Shown here: positions 1 through 7,094 of the stretch, piece by piece | Layout: every line of letters begins with the position of its first letter | Numbering within the stretch: the stretch's first letter is position 1 | Assembly: GCA_965277495.1 (NCBI GenBank) | Contig: OZ255824.1 | Coordinates: forward strand, 2,542,001 to 2,606,000 | DNA: 64,000 bases | From: CAHJXG01 sp965277495 | GTDB lineage: Bacteria > Pseudomonadota > Alphaproteobacteria > Acetobacterales > Acetobacteraceae | Direction: 5' to 3' | Position numbers and translations under genes: made by a program | Notes under the pieces: generated by a model | Told to the model about the DNA's origin: nothing | The model's database searches: none | The model's input: the letters and a program-made list of their open reading frames with translations, nothing else

Positions 1-2
1 TG

Positions 3-1385
3 ATGGCGTTCTCGCGCGAACTGCACAATTTCATGCGTGAGCACGGGAAGCTAACGGAGGAGCAGAAGCCGCTGCTGGTGAGCGGCACGCTCATAGCGCT
101 GCGCAATGAGCCTTTCGCCAAATCGTTCGGGCTCAACAAGCCGAGCGCGCTCCAAAAGGCTTGGTTCGACACCATAGAAGCCGAGTTCAAGGCCGCGGAA
201 ATCCCGCGGGCCAAGCTGACCAGCATGGTCCAGCCCTATTCGGGTCTTATGGTGCATCCCGAACTGTCAAAACCGACCAAAGCGTATCCGAAAGGAGCGC
301 TGAATGAGATCGTACGGATGCTGAACGAAAAGGTCTGGCCCTTCTTCGGCGTCTTCAAAGAGTTCGACATCGTCGGGCAGTTCTACGGCGAATTCCTCAA
401 GTACGCCGGGGGCGACGGGAAGGCGCTCGGCATCGTCTTGACCCCCAGGCACGTCACCGAACTTTTCGCCATGCTCGCCAACGTTACTAAGGACAGCAAG
501 GTGCTCGACATCTGCGCGGGCACGGGCGGATTTTTGATCTCCGCGATGCACCAGATGAGCCGCACGGCGCTGACCGAAATCGACGCGAAGCGCATCCGTG
601 AGCACGGTCTGGTGGGTGTCGAGCAGCAGCCGCACATGTTTGCCTTGGCCGCCTCAAACATGATCCTGCGCGGCGATGGTAAGGCCAATTTGTATCAAGG
701 TTCGTGCTTTGACCCAAAGATCGCAGAGGCGGTGAAAGGGCATGGCTGCGACGTCGGCATGCTAAATCCGCCCTACTCTCAAAAGGACACGGACCTCCAC
801 GAGCTGGTTTTCATCAAGCAGATGCTCGACTGCTTGCGGCACGGCGGCACTGGCATCGCCATTGTGCAGATGTCCAGCGCCCTCGCAAAGCATTCAATGA
901 AAGAAGAACTGCTCAAGTCTCACACCCTGGAAGCCGTGATGTCCATGCCAAACGAGATTTTCTATCCGGTCGGGGTCGTCCCTTGCATCATGGTGTTCAC
1001 CGCGCACCAGCCGCACGCCACAAGCAACAGGAAGACGTGGTTCGGATACTGGAAGGACGACGGGTTCATCAAGAGGAAGCCCCTCGGGCGTGTGGACCTG
1101 AACAACACCTGGGCGGGAATCAGAGACCGCTGGGTAGACGCCTACCGAAATCGCGAGGTCCGGCCCGGCGAATGTGTCATGAAACCGGTTGGCGCGAGCG
1201 ATGAGTGGTGCGCCGAAGCCTATATGGAGACAGACTACTCGGTCCTGACGGCGGTCGTGTTCGCGCGAGAAGTGAAGCGGTTCCTTTTGTTTGGGCTGAT
1301 GAACGAGGCCGCCGAGAAAGACGGACTTGTGGCGACGAACGGCTCCGCAAGCGACGCCAGTGCGAGCGAAGAGGACAATGAATGA
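3..1385 (+). CDS. hsdM: Type I restriction-modification DNA methyltransferase, M subunit (5' end may be outside window)
   Basis: This is the methyltransferase (M) subunit of a type I restriction-modification system, which methylates adenine N6 using S-adenosylmethionine. The cofactor site DICAGTGGF (residues about 169-177) and the catalytic NPPY (residues 255-258) are intact and in the right order. TPRHVTELF just before the first motif is typical of HsdM. The first in-frame ATG lies two bases from the window edge, so the true start may be upstream. Its stop overlaps the next start (ATGA), which couples it to a specificity-like gene. No restriction (R) subunit gene is visible. The family assignment is firm; activity with such a short partner is uncertain. 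Confidence 0.85.
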   Translation: MAFSRELHNFMREHGKLTEEQKPLLVSGTLIALRNEPFAKSFGLNKPSALQKAWFDTIEAEFKAAEIPRAKLTSMVQPYSGLMVHPELSKPTKAYPKGALNEIVRMLNEKVWPFFGVFKEFDIVGQFYGEFLKYAGGDGKALGIVLTPRHVTELFAMLANVTKDSKVLDICAGTGGFLISAMHQMSRTALTEIDAKRIREHGLVGVEQQPHMFALAASNMILRGDGKANLYQGSCFDPKIAEAVKGHGCDVGMLNPPYSQKDTDLHELVFIKQMLDCLRHGGTGIAIVQMSSALAKHSMKEELLKSHTLEAVMSMPNEIFYPVGVVPCIMVFTAHQPHATSNRKTWFGYWKDDGFIKRKPLGRVDLNNTWAGIRDRWVDAYRNREVRPGECVMKPVGASDEWCAEAYMETDYSVLTAVVFAREVKRFLLFGLMNEAAEKDGLVATNGSASDASASEEDNE

Positions 1386-1858
1386 AACTCGTTCGCGTAG
1401 CTGAGTTGTTCGACGTGGTCTACGGCAACAGCCTGGAACTCAACGCGCTCACCTTGGACCCGGACGGGATCAACTTCGTGTCCCGGACTGCCAAGAACAA
1501 CGGTGTGTCGGCGCGTATCGCGCAAGTGCCCGGGGTGAAGCCCGTCCCGGCCGGGATGTTGACAGTTGCAGCGGGTGGTTCCGTGCTCGCCACCTTCGTG
1601 CAACCGGAACCATTTTACAGCGGGCGCGATCTCTACTATTTGCGCCCGATCGTCTCACTCACTCTTGAGCAGAAATTGTTTTGTTGCGTAGGCATCAAGG
1701 CCAACCGCTACCGTTATAACTATGGCAGGCAGGCGAACAAGACGCTGCGCGACCTACGCATTCCAGACCCGCGCAAAGCTCCCGCTTGGGTCCACACGGG
1801 TTTCGCCGACATCGTCGGCCACTGGAGACAAGTACTTGCCAATGCGGCCACCGCCTAA
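1382..1858 (+). CDS. Short specificity (S)-subunit-like protein
   Basis: This gene probably encodes a specificity subunit that directs the upstream methyltransferase to its DNA target. The call rests mainly on position (ATGA overlap with the M gene) and on a C-terminal stretch, YGRQANKTLRDLRIP, resembling the 'then recognise and bind' end of target-recognition domains. At 158 residues it is less than half of a normal two-domain S subunit (about 400), so it holds at most one recognition domain and would need to dimerise or be non-functional. The gene is followed within about 60 bp by foreign broken sequence, so truncation by a recombination event is possible, although the reading frame ends in an ordinary stop. 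Confidence 0.55.
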   Translation: MKLVRVAELFDVVYGNSLELNALTLDPDGINFVSRTAKNNGVSARIAQVPGVKPVPAGMLTVAAGGSVLATFVQPEPFYSGRDLYYLRPIVSLTLEQKLFCCVGIKANRYRYNYGRQANKTLRDLRIPDPRKAPAWVHTGFADIVGHWRQVLANAATA

Positions 1859-1861
1859 AAA

Positions 1862-3038
1862 TTGCCGTTACGCAGGACAGTCGGCCGATGCCGGGGCGCT
1901 AGGTGTGACTGCTACATAATACCGCATTTTTGGGTCAACCTGCTGTGGACGATTAACGGCGTTGCTTCCTACGTCCTGCTCTTTTCGACCGATCAATGGC
2001 GGCGGCTGGTCCCGACGACATGGGCGGTTTTCCCGAACGCGGCCTCGACGGCGCTGCAGTATCTGTCACTTACCTTTCCGCCCGATCATAGTTGGACGCA
2101 GTACAACAGCCTTCAACAACTGGCCTACTTCGCGACTGTGTTCATCGCTGCACCCACGCCCATTGTCACTGGACTGCTGCAAAGCCCCGCCATCTCCAAT
2201 CACATCGGCTGGATCGGGCGCGTGGTGAACCGGCAGCGTACGCGCTCGATCCACTTCCTGGCGCTCTGGTGGTTCCTGCTCTTCATTCTCGCGCACGTAA
2301 CGCTGGCGTTCATAACCGGACCGGCGCGGGTCAGCCTGAACATGATGTGGGCCGGCGTGAACAACAATTCGTGGAGCGGCTTTGCGGTCTTCGTGCCGCT
2401 GATCACGCTGGTAGGATTGCTGTGGTGGCGCGCTTCGCCCTTCAGCATCCGTCATGCACGGCTGGTATAGAAAACGGGCGAGTTCATAGTCGGCTCGATC
2501 AAAAGCCTTGCCGAGTGGTGGTCCCCCAAAAGCCAACTGAGCGAGAAGGACATTTCGCCCTATTTCTGGCCGAACGGTACGACGCCCACATCAGCCGAGT
2601 TCGATATATTGGTCGCAACCGGGTTTGCCGGGTATTGGCTGCGGATTGATGGGCTCGTTGAGCACCCGCAAAGCTTCTCTCTGGCCGGGCTGCGGGCCAT
2701 CGCGAAGCAGGAACAGATCACCACGCACTTCTGCATCCAGGGCTGGTCCGGCGTGGCAAGGTGGGGGGCGTGCCAATGCGCCGCATCATCGACTTGGTGC
2801 GGCCGAAAGGCGACGCCCACTACGTCGTCTTCTATTCCTTCGCGGACGGATGAACGGGGTTCCGGTCAGCGTATTGCACGGCGCACCGTTGCGACTGCGT
2901 TGTGAGAATGAACTGGGCTTCAAAATGGTGAAGTGGATCGCGGCCACCGAGTTCGTGCACGACTTCGCCGATCTTGGCGCCGGTCAAGGCGGCTACAACG
3001 AAGATCACGAGTTCTACGGTTATCGAAGGCCCATTTGA
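1862..3038 (+). pseudogene. Broken cytochrome b / molybdopterin (sulfite-oxidase-type) oxidoreductase fusion
   Basis: The remains are of one long gene. An N-terminal membrane cytochrome b part (HFWVNLLW, several hydrophobic helices, HFLALWWFLLFILAHV) is followed by a sulfite-oxidase/YedY-type molybdopterin domain (YWLRIDGLVEHP, THFCIQGWSGVARW) and ends GYNEDHEFYG. Recognisable homology begins near 1925, so the true start is lost. Three lesions can be read. An in-frame TAG at 2468-2470 interrupts an otherwise continuous frame. One G is missing from a G run near 2762-2767, after which MRRIIDLVRPKGD continues in the next frame. A deletion with a further frame change at about 2850 joins FADG to MNGVPVSVLHG. 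The protein would have been a periplasmic-facing redox enzyme. It cannot be made now. Confidence 0.8.
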
Positions 3039-3051
3039 TCGCGGCAGCATT

Positions 3052-3564
3052 GTGCCAGGCCGGTCGCACCCGGAGAAGCTGAGTGCAGCCTTGTACGCCG
3101 GATGGGTGGGCCTCGTCATCACCGGGATTGTCGGCGGCCTTGGCTTGGCCTTCCAGCAGCCTTGGCTTTTCCCGAGCCTTGGCCCGACCATCTTCATTCA
3201 CACCGTCACCCCGGACCAGAAGGCCGCCCGGCCTTGGAACATGTTCGTCCGGCAGGGCATCGGCGCGGCTGCGGCTTTCCTGTCCTTTGCCGTGTTCGGC
3301 GCTCTCCATGCTCCCTCGGCCATGATCGGCGGCCAAATTCCCGCTCGGGCCGGTCATGCTCCTGCTACGGCGACGACGCTGCTGATCACGCTGGGCGGGC
3401 TCTCCGCCGATCTGACGACCGTTGGCGTTCTGGTAATCGGGATCGGCATGGCAACCTTGCTATGCGACTGGGGCAGGCGGGCAATTAGCTATGAGTTTGG
3501 GATTCTTAAAAGCGGGACCGACAAAGTTGTCGGTCAGGCACCGAAGACGTTGCCAGACATTTGA
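3052..3564 (+). CDS. HPP family integral membrane protein
   Basis: This is a small membrane protein of the HPP family (PF04982-like), whose members have four or five transmembrane helices; some have been linked to nitrite or anion movement, but the function here is not known. Diagnostic pieces are LFPSLGPTIFIHT, RPWNMFVRQGIG and HAPATATTLL, the family's His-Pro-Pro motif with the first Pro replaced by Ala. A GTG at 3052 is chosen as start because it lies just after the end of the broken upstream gene; a TTG at 2974 would overlap that relic. No good ribosome-binding site is seen for either. The reading frame is intact, unlike its neighbour. Confidence 0.65.
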   Translation: MPGRSHPEKLSAALYAGWVGLVITGIVGGLGLAFQQPWLFPSLGPTIFIHTVTPDQKAARPWNMFVRQGIGAAAAFLSFAVFGALHAPSAMIGGQIPARAGHAPATATTLLITLGGLSADLTTVGVLVIGIGMATLLCDWGRRAISYEFGILKSGTDKVVGQAPKTLPDI

Positions 3565-4110
3565 CGACGAGACGGCATGTTACGAGCACAATGCGCTCAC
3601 CGATTTGAAAGAAACTCCCTGAGAATTACAGCTTCGTTGCGGGCTTCGTCTTGTGCACCAAATAACAAAGTAACTGGCTCTTTCAAAGCCAAGGCACGAA
3701 GCGTCGCAACCGCTTCTGTGTTGTGCCGCAGCTCTTCCCGGTATTTGGCGCAGAACGTAAGCGAAGCGGCGGTATCACAATCCCCTGGGTCGGTTGATTA
3801 TGCTGCATTGAGGCAATGGACGATGTGCGGCTGCCCGAGTTCGAGGTTGGGTAAGCGGAGCGGCGGTGCCACATTCCCCTGGGTCAGTTGACTATGCTGC
3901 ACTGAGGCGATGGACGATGTGCGGCTACTCGAGTTCAAGGTTGACGACGGCGAGGGCGCTCGTACTCATGGTTGTAGGAGTGTACAGAGTGGTCGGTTGG
4001 AGTTCATCACCCGTGGCGACCGGCGCCGGATGTGGGTAGGGCGGCAGCCTCATTGGCGTTTTGATCTGACCGGGTTCGCTCAACCTGTGTTGAGCGCTGG
4101 AAGTGGTTGG
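3565..4110. other. No intact gene; IS66 3'-flank and duplicated end
   Basis: I see no convincing gene in this 546-bp stretch. Its first half (3565-3756) shows nothing recognisable. The second half is the terminal part of an IS66-type element, with a 94-bp direct repeat at 3757-3944. A perfect 8-bp-stem hairpin lies at 4077-4096 (CGCTCAAC, CTGT loop, GTTGAGCG), downstream of the transposase remnant and possibly its terminator. Confidence 0.5.
3757..3944. repeat. Two tandem 94-bp repeats with IS66-like GTAAGCG ends
   Basis: Positions 3757-3850 and 3851-3944 are adjacent imperfect copies of the same 94-bp unit. Each starts GTAAGCG(A/G)AGCGGCGGT and contains CCCCTGGGTC(G/A)GTTGA and GGACGATGTGCGGCT. 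IS66-family elements end in GTAA, and an IS66 transposase tail lies just downstream on the minus strand, so this looks like a duplicated IS66 terminus. That link is inference. Confidence 0.7.
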
Positions 4111-4362
4111 TCAGGCCGTTGCAGGCGGATTGGGATCGCTGGTTGCACACCAGTTCCAGGGCAGCAGGCTGTGCAGCTCGTGCGTTTTGGTGCGCCCCGA
4201 GACGACGCGTTCGAGCACGTCGGCAAGCCAAGCCGTCGGCTCGACGCCGTTCAGCTTTGCGGTCTGGATCAAGGTCATCGCGACCGCCCAGCTTCGCGCG
4301 CCGCCGTCCGATCCGGCGAACAGCGCATTCTTGCGCCTATGCAAAGCTTTGCATAGGCGCAA
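4111..4362 (-). pseudogene. IS66 family transposase (TnpC), C-terminal fragment
   Basis: Only the last ~75 residues of an IS66 transposase remain. RKNALFAGSDGGARSWAV, LIQTAKLNGVEPTAWLADVL and ELHSLLPWNW are the conserved C-terminal block of TnpC in order. Homology stops abruptly at the 28-bp palindrome at 4333-4360, so about 85% of the gene is gone. The remnant cannot be active. Confidence 0.85.
4333..4360. repeat. Perfect 28-bp palindrome at IS66 truncation point
   Basis: The arm GCGCCTATGCAAAG (4333-4346) is followed directly by its exact reverse complement (4347-4360). Just beyond it the motif TATGTGCAG occurs twice (4363-4389) around CTGCGGAT. The palindrome coincides with the break in the IS66 gene. 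Confidence 0.8.
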
Positions 4363-4460
4363 CTATGTGCAGCTGCGGATTATGTGCAGTCCGGGCAGAG
4401 ATGCGTGGAGGTGATCTTGATCTTGCCCCGCCTCTGTGGAGTGTTGGCGGGCTTGGGTGA

Positions 4461-5345
4461 TTACGGTTCCACTATGGTCATCTCCATTGCTGTTTCGTAG
4501 GCGATGGGTGAACGATAGCCTAGGCCGGAGTGAAGGCGGACCGGGTTATACCAGCCCTCGATGAAGCCGAAGCAGGCCATGCGGGCCTCAGCCTGGGAGG
4601 CGAAGCGGCGCCGTTCAAGCAGCTCGCATTCGAGGGTGGCGAAGAAGCTCTCGCACATGGCGTTGTCGTAGGCATCGCCGACCGGCCCCATCGACGGCCG
4701 CACGCCTGCTTCCTTGCACCGCTTGCCGAACGCCAGAGACGTGTATTGGCTTCCCTGGTCGCTATGAAGGATCACGTTGTGTGGCCGACGCTGGCCCAAC
4801 GCCATCTCCAGTGCATCGACCACCAACTCGGCCCTTAGGTGGTTCGCCATGGACCAGCCGACAATCCCAGACTGACGCTCCGCGTCTGGCTTGCGGCTCC
4901 ATGCATCGAGCACGACAGCCAGGTAGAGGAACCCTGCCGTCGTAGGCATGAACGTAATATCTGCGACCCAAAGCTGGTTCGGCGCGGTCGCCGTGAAGTC
5001 CCGGTCCACCAAATCCGGCGCGGGGCGCGCCTCCTTGTCCCGTTTTGTGGTGGTTACCCCGACCCGGCGGCGGCTCGCGCCCACCAGTCCAGCGGCGCGC
5101 ATCAGGCGTGCGACGCGCTTGCGTCCGTGCTTTCCCCCGTCTGCCCGCAACGCGGCATGCACACGCGGCGCTCCATAGGTCTCGCGCGAGCTGGCGTGAA
5201 TGGTCCGCACCCGCTTCAGCAGCGCTGCGTCCGCAATGGCGTGGGCAGACGGGAGGCGGTCACGCCAGGCGTAGTAGCCGGCCTCCGACACGCCGAGAAC
5301 ACGGGCCATGGTGGCGATCGGGAAGATGGCCTGGTTCGCGCTCAT
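4461..5345 (-). CDS. IS3 family transposase OrfB
   Basis: This is the catalytic half of an IS3 transposase, normally made as an OrfAB fusion by programmed -1 frameshifting. The RNase-H-fold DDE residues are visible in VADITF, HSDQGSQYTS and NAMCESFF. The C-terminal LHSGLGYRSP is typical. Its ATG overlaps the orfA stop. It carries an extra in-frame 8-residue stretch, PDAERQSG, between SRK and IVGWSMANH, encoded by a small palindromic insertion (4866-4889), so activity is doubtful although the frame is open. Confidence 0.9.
   Translation of the reverse strand: MSANQAIFPIATMARVLGVSEAGYYAWRDRLPSAHAIADAALLKRVRTIHASSRETYGAPRVHAALRADGGKHGRKRVARLMRAAGLVGASRRRVGVTTTKRDKEARPAPDLVDRDFTATAPNQLWVADITFMPTTAGFLYLAVVLDAWSRKPDAERQSGIVGWSMANHLRAELVVDALEMALGQRRPHNVILHSDQGSQYTSLAFGKRCKEAGVRPSMGPVGDAYDNAMCESFFATLECELLERRRFASQAEARMACFGFIEGWYNPVRLHSGLGYRSPIAYETAMEMTIVEP
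4866..4889. repeat. Palindromic mini-insertion in IS3 orfB (24 bp, in frame)
   Basis: On the coding strand the arms CCAGACGC and GCGTCAGTCTGG flank GGA. The insert adds eight residues between the first two catalytic aspartates of the transposase. The usual family sequence runs WSR(R/K)IVGWS without the insert. The core resembles the AAACGC-GGA-GCGTTT core of the other inserts. The family comparison is from memory. Confidence 0.65.
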
Positions 5346-5692
5346 GAACCCGAAGACCCGGACGGCACGGCGCCGGTCTCGCGTGCGAACCCAGCCGCAA
5401 ACGCTCCGCGTTTCGGCGAGGCCGCCGCTCGAGAGAGGATGTCGCGCTCCACGCGCAGCTGCTTGTTCTCACGGCGCAGCCGGGCCAGCGCCTCGCGCGC
5501 GGTTGTGCTCAGGCCATCCGCTTTCTCCTCCCGGCGGCCCTCCTGTCGGTCAGCCTGCACGACCCAGTTGCGGATCGCCTGGGCCGTGGGCTCGAACTCG
5601 CGGGCCAGGTCAACCGGGTCGCGGCCGGTGCGGACCAGATCAACGATCTGCCGCCGGAACTCCGGCGAGTAAGGTGGATGTGTCTCGGGCAT
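5342..5692 (-). CDS. IS3 family transposase OrfA
   Basis: This is the DNA-binding half of the IS3 transposase: a helix-turn-helix (YSPEFRRQIVDLVRTGR) followed by a leucine-rich coiled stretch ending RRENKQLRVERDIL. ATG at 5692 is chosen because AGGAGG lies eight bases upstream; a longer frame begins at 5728. The frame contains the extra residues SPKRGAFAAG where the family has a single W (usual AAAWFARETG), caused by a 27-bp palindromic insertion at 5392-5418. The 3' end overlaps orfB. Confidence 0.85.
   Translation of the reverse strand: MPETHPPYSPEFRRQIVDLVRTGRDPVDLAREFEPTAQAIRNWVVQADRQEGRREEKADGLSTTAREALARLRRENKQLRVERDILSRAAASPKRGAFAAGFARETGAVPSGSSGS
5392..5418. repeat. Palindromic mini-insertion in IS3 orfA (27 bp, in frame)
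   Basis: Coding-strand arms CGCCGAAACGC and GCGTTTGCGGCTG flank GGA. Removing exactly 27 bp restores GCC-TGG-TTC (A-W-F), so the insert sits between CT and GG. It belongs to the same family as those at 24421 and 24892. Confidence 0.8.
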
Positions 5693-5842
5693 GAGAGAAG
5701 CCTCCTGCGAAAGCATGAAAAGCTCCACAGGGACGGGTCAAGATCAACCAACGGGAGCTGGAGGAAGGCCGCAAGACATCGAACTGCGTGAGCCTGTTCG
5801 GCATGGCGGCGGTCCCGACCGACAACCACATCCGGGCCATGT

Positions 5843-5869
5843 CAGCGAAACCGCGGAGCGGTGTGCGCG
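5843..5869. repeat. Palindromic mini-insertion, frameshifting (ISNCY-like tnp, 1st)
   Basis: The 27-nt match has arms CAGCGAAACCGC and GCGGTGTGCGCG around a GGA-like centre and lies directly before GGACCCG. If the parent read ATG-CTG-GAC, the change is a 27-bp insertion between CT and GG plus loss of one C, net +26. That agrees with the observed frame change. Confidence 0.7.
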
Positions 5870-6083
5870 GGACCCGGTGGATCCGTCGCACCTGCAACCC
5901 GCCCTCGATGAAGTCCTGGCTACCCTGCGCCGGCACGGCAGGTTGGCGCCGTTCCAGCGGCTTGGCGGCCGCGTGCTGATCGCGCTCGACGGCACGGAGT
6001 ATTTCTGCTCGCAGAAGCTCGGCTGCCCGCAATGCCTGACCCGCCAGCGCGCCAATGGCAAGACCGAGAGCGACCATGCCATG

Positions 6084-6107
6084 TCCGGCGAACCCCTTGG
6101 TTCGACG
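6084..6107. repeat. Second-type palindromic mini-insertion (24 bp, in frame)
   Basis: The core CGAACC-CCTT-GGTTCG is a 6-bp stem with a 4-nt loop. It adds SGEPLGST between HAM and LAAT of the transposase. Its reverse complement is nearly identical to the insert at 6662-6685. Confidence 0.75.
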
Positions 6108-6152
6108 CTGGCCGCCACGGTCGTGCCCCCAGGGCACGCGATGGCGCTGCCG

Positions 6153-6179
6153 CAGCGAAATCGCGAAGCGATTTGCGCG
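6153..6179. repeat. Palindromic mini-insertion, frameshifting (ISNCY-like tnp, 2nd)
   Basis: Arms CAGCGAAATCGC and GCGATTTGCGCG flank GAA. The upstream frame ends PQRNREAICA-stop inside the insert, and the downstream frame resumes TPEFIAPQDG, requiring a net +26. It differs from the 23473 copy mainly by one extra base in each arm (compensating T and A). Confidence 0.75.
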
Positions 6180-6661
6180 TGACGCCGGAGTTCATCGCGC
6201 CCCAGGACGGCGCCGAGAAGCACGACTGCAAGCGCTGTGCTGCCAAACGCTGGCTTGCCGCCCACGGCGAGCGCGTCAAGGACTTGCGGCCGGTCTATCT
6301 CGGCGGCGACCTGTTCGCCTGCCATCCCCTCGCCGAGACCATCACGGCGAGGGGCAGCGATTTCCTGCTCACCGCCAAGCCGTCGTCACATAAGGCCCTT
6401 TACGACTTCATGCAGGGCGCCTCCATCGAGGAGCACGCCGTCAAGCAAAAGCTCGGCGGCAATCGCCGGGCCTACTGCTATCGCTGGTTCGTCCAGGCGC
6501 CGCTGCGCGACGACCAGGGCGCCATGCTGGCGAACGGGTTCGGCGTCACCATCACGGATGCCAAGGGCAAAGTGACATACGGCAATGCTTTCGTGACCCC
6601 GCAGCCCGTCGCACGGGACACCGTCGCTGAACTCGGCGTCTGCGCCAGGGCCGGGTGGAAG

Positions 6662-6685
6662 GTCGAACCAAGAGGTTCGCCCGAG
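6662..6685. repeat. Second-type palindromic mini-insertion, opposite orientation (24 bp)
   Basis: The core CGAACC-AAGA-GGTTCG adds VEPRGSPE between K and IENE. On the opposite strand it encodes SGEPLGST, the same peptide as the 6084 copy, so the two are inverted copies of one element. Confidence 0.75.
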
Positions 6686-7062
6686 ATCGAGAACGAACGC
6701 TTCAATGTCCTTAAATCCATCGGCTACCACCTCGAACACAACTTCGGTCACGGCAAGCAGAACCTCGCCATGATGTTCGCCGCCATGAACCTGCTCGCCT
6801 TCGCCATTCACACCGTCTGCGACAGCCTCGAACTGGCCTGGATCGACGCCAGGGCCGCCAAGCGGGCGCGCACCCGCTTCTTCGAACATATTCGCACCAT
6901 CACGGCCTACCTCGTCTTCCCCAACTGGCAGACCCTCATGCAAACCCTGAACGACTCAAAACCACCCCCCGCGGCCCAGCGTGTCCACTGAAAGCACCTT
7001 GGGCTGTGCCCCCGCGTGCATGATCCGAATGACCCACCAAAGCCAATCAAGAGCAGAAACAA

Positions 7063-7088
7063 GCGGGCGACGCGTCAGAGCCGCCCGC
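7063..7088 (-). terminator. Rho-independent-like terminator of sugar transporter operon
   Basis: GCGGGCG (7063-7069) pairs with CGCCCGC (7082-7088). On the minus strand a T-rich tail, TTGTTTCTGCTCTT, follows. It lies seven bases past the stop of the substrate-binding protein gene, the last gene of the operon. Confidence 0.6.
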
Positions 7089-7094
7089 CTGCCG

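Larger units (their letters stand above)
4417..5747 (-). mobile_element. IS3 family insertion sequence
   Basis: The element of about 1.33 kb carries overlapping orfA and orfB. Terminal inverted repeats match at about 22 of 25 positions: TTGATCTTG then CCCCGCCTCTGTGGAG at 4417-4441, against TTGATCTTG then ACCCGTCCCTGTGGAG read inward from 5747. The element lies immediately upstream of, and appears to have removed or displaced, the 5' end of another transposase gene (from 5748). I could not define a target-site duplication. Confidence 0.75.
5748..6991 (+). pseudogene. Transposase (ISNCY-like type) broken by four mini-insertions
   Basis: This is a DDE transposase of the type with IALDGTEYF and HNFGHGKQNLAMMF motifs, often annotated ISNCY. 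The N-terminus is cut by the IS3 element at 5747. The frame opens with SLFGMAAVPTDNHIRAM, then moves at 5843-5869 to DPVDPSHLQPALDEVL, continues through LDGTEYF, moves again at 6153-6179 to TPEFIAPQDGAEK, and runs to 6991. Both frame changes are explained by insertions of net 26 bp. Two further insertions at 6084-6107 and 6662-6685 are 24 bp and keep frame. The product is therefore dead, yet the sequence between the insertions is very well preserved. Confidence 0.8.

Noticed and set aside
3577..3891. A possible 104-residue gene upstream of the IS66 remnant
   Set aside because: It runs into the 94-bp tandem repeat, has no recognisable motif or ribosome-binding site, and composition fits non-coding DNA.
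3757..3944. The tandem 94-bp repeat as a CRISPR array
   Set aside because: The repeats are directly adjacent with no spacers and only two units; no cas gene is present.
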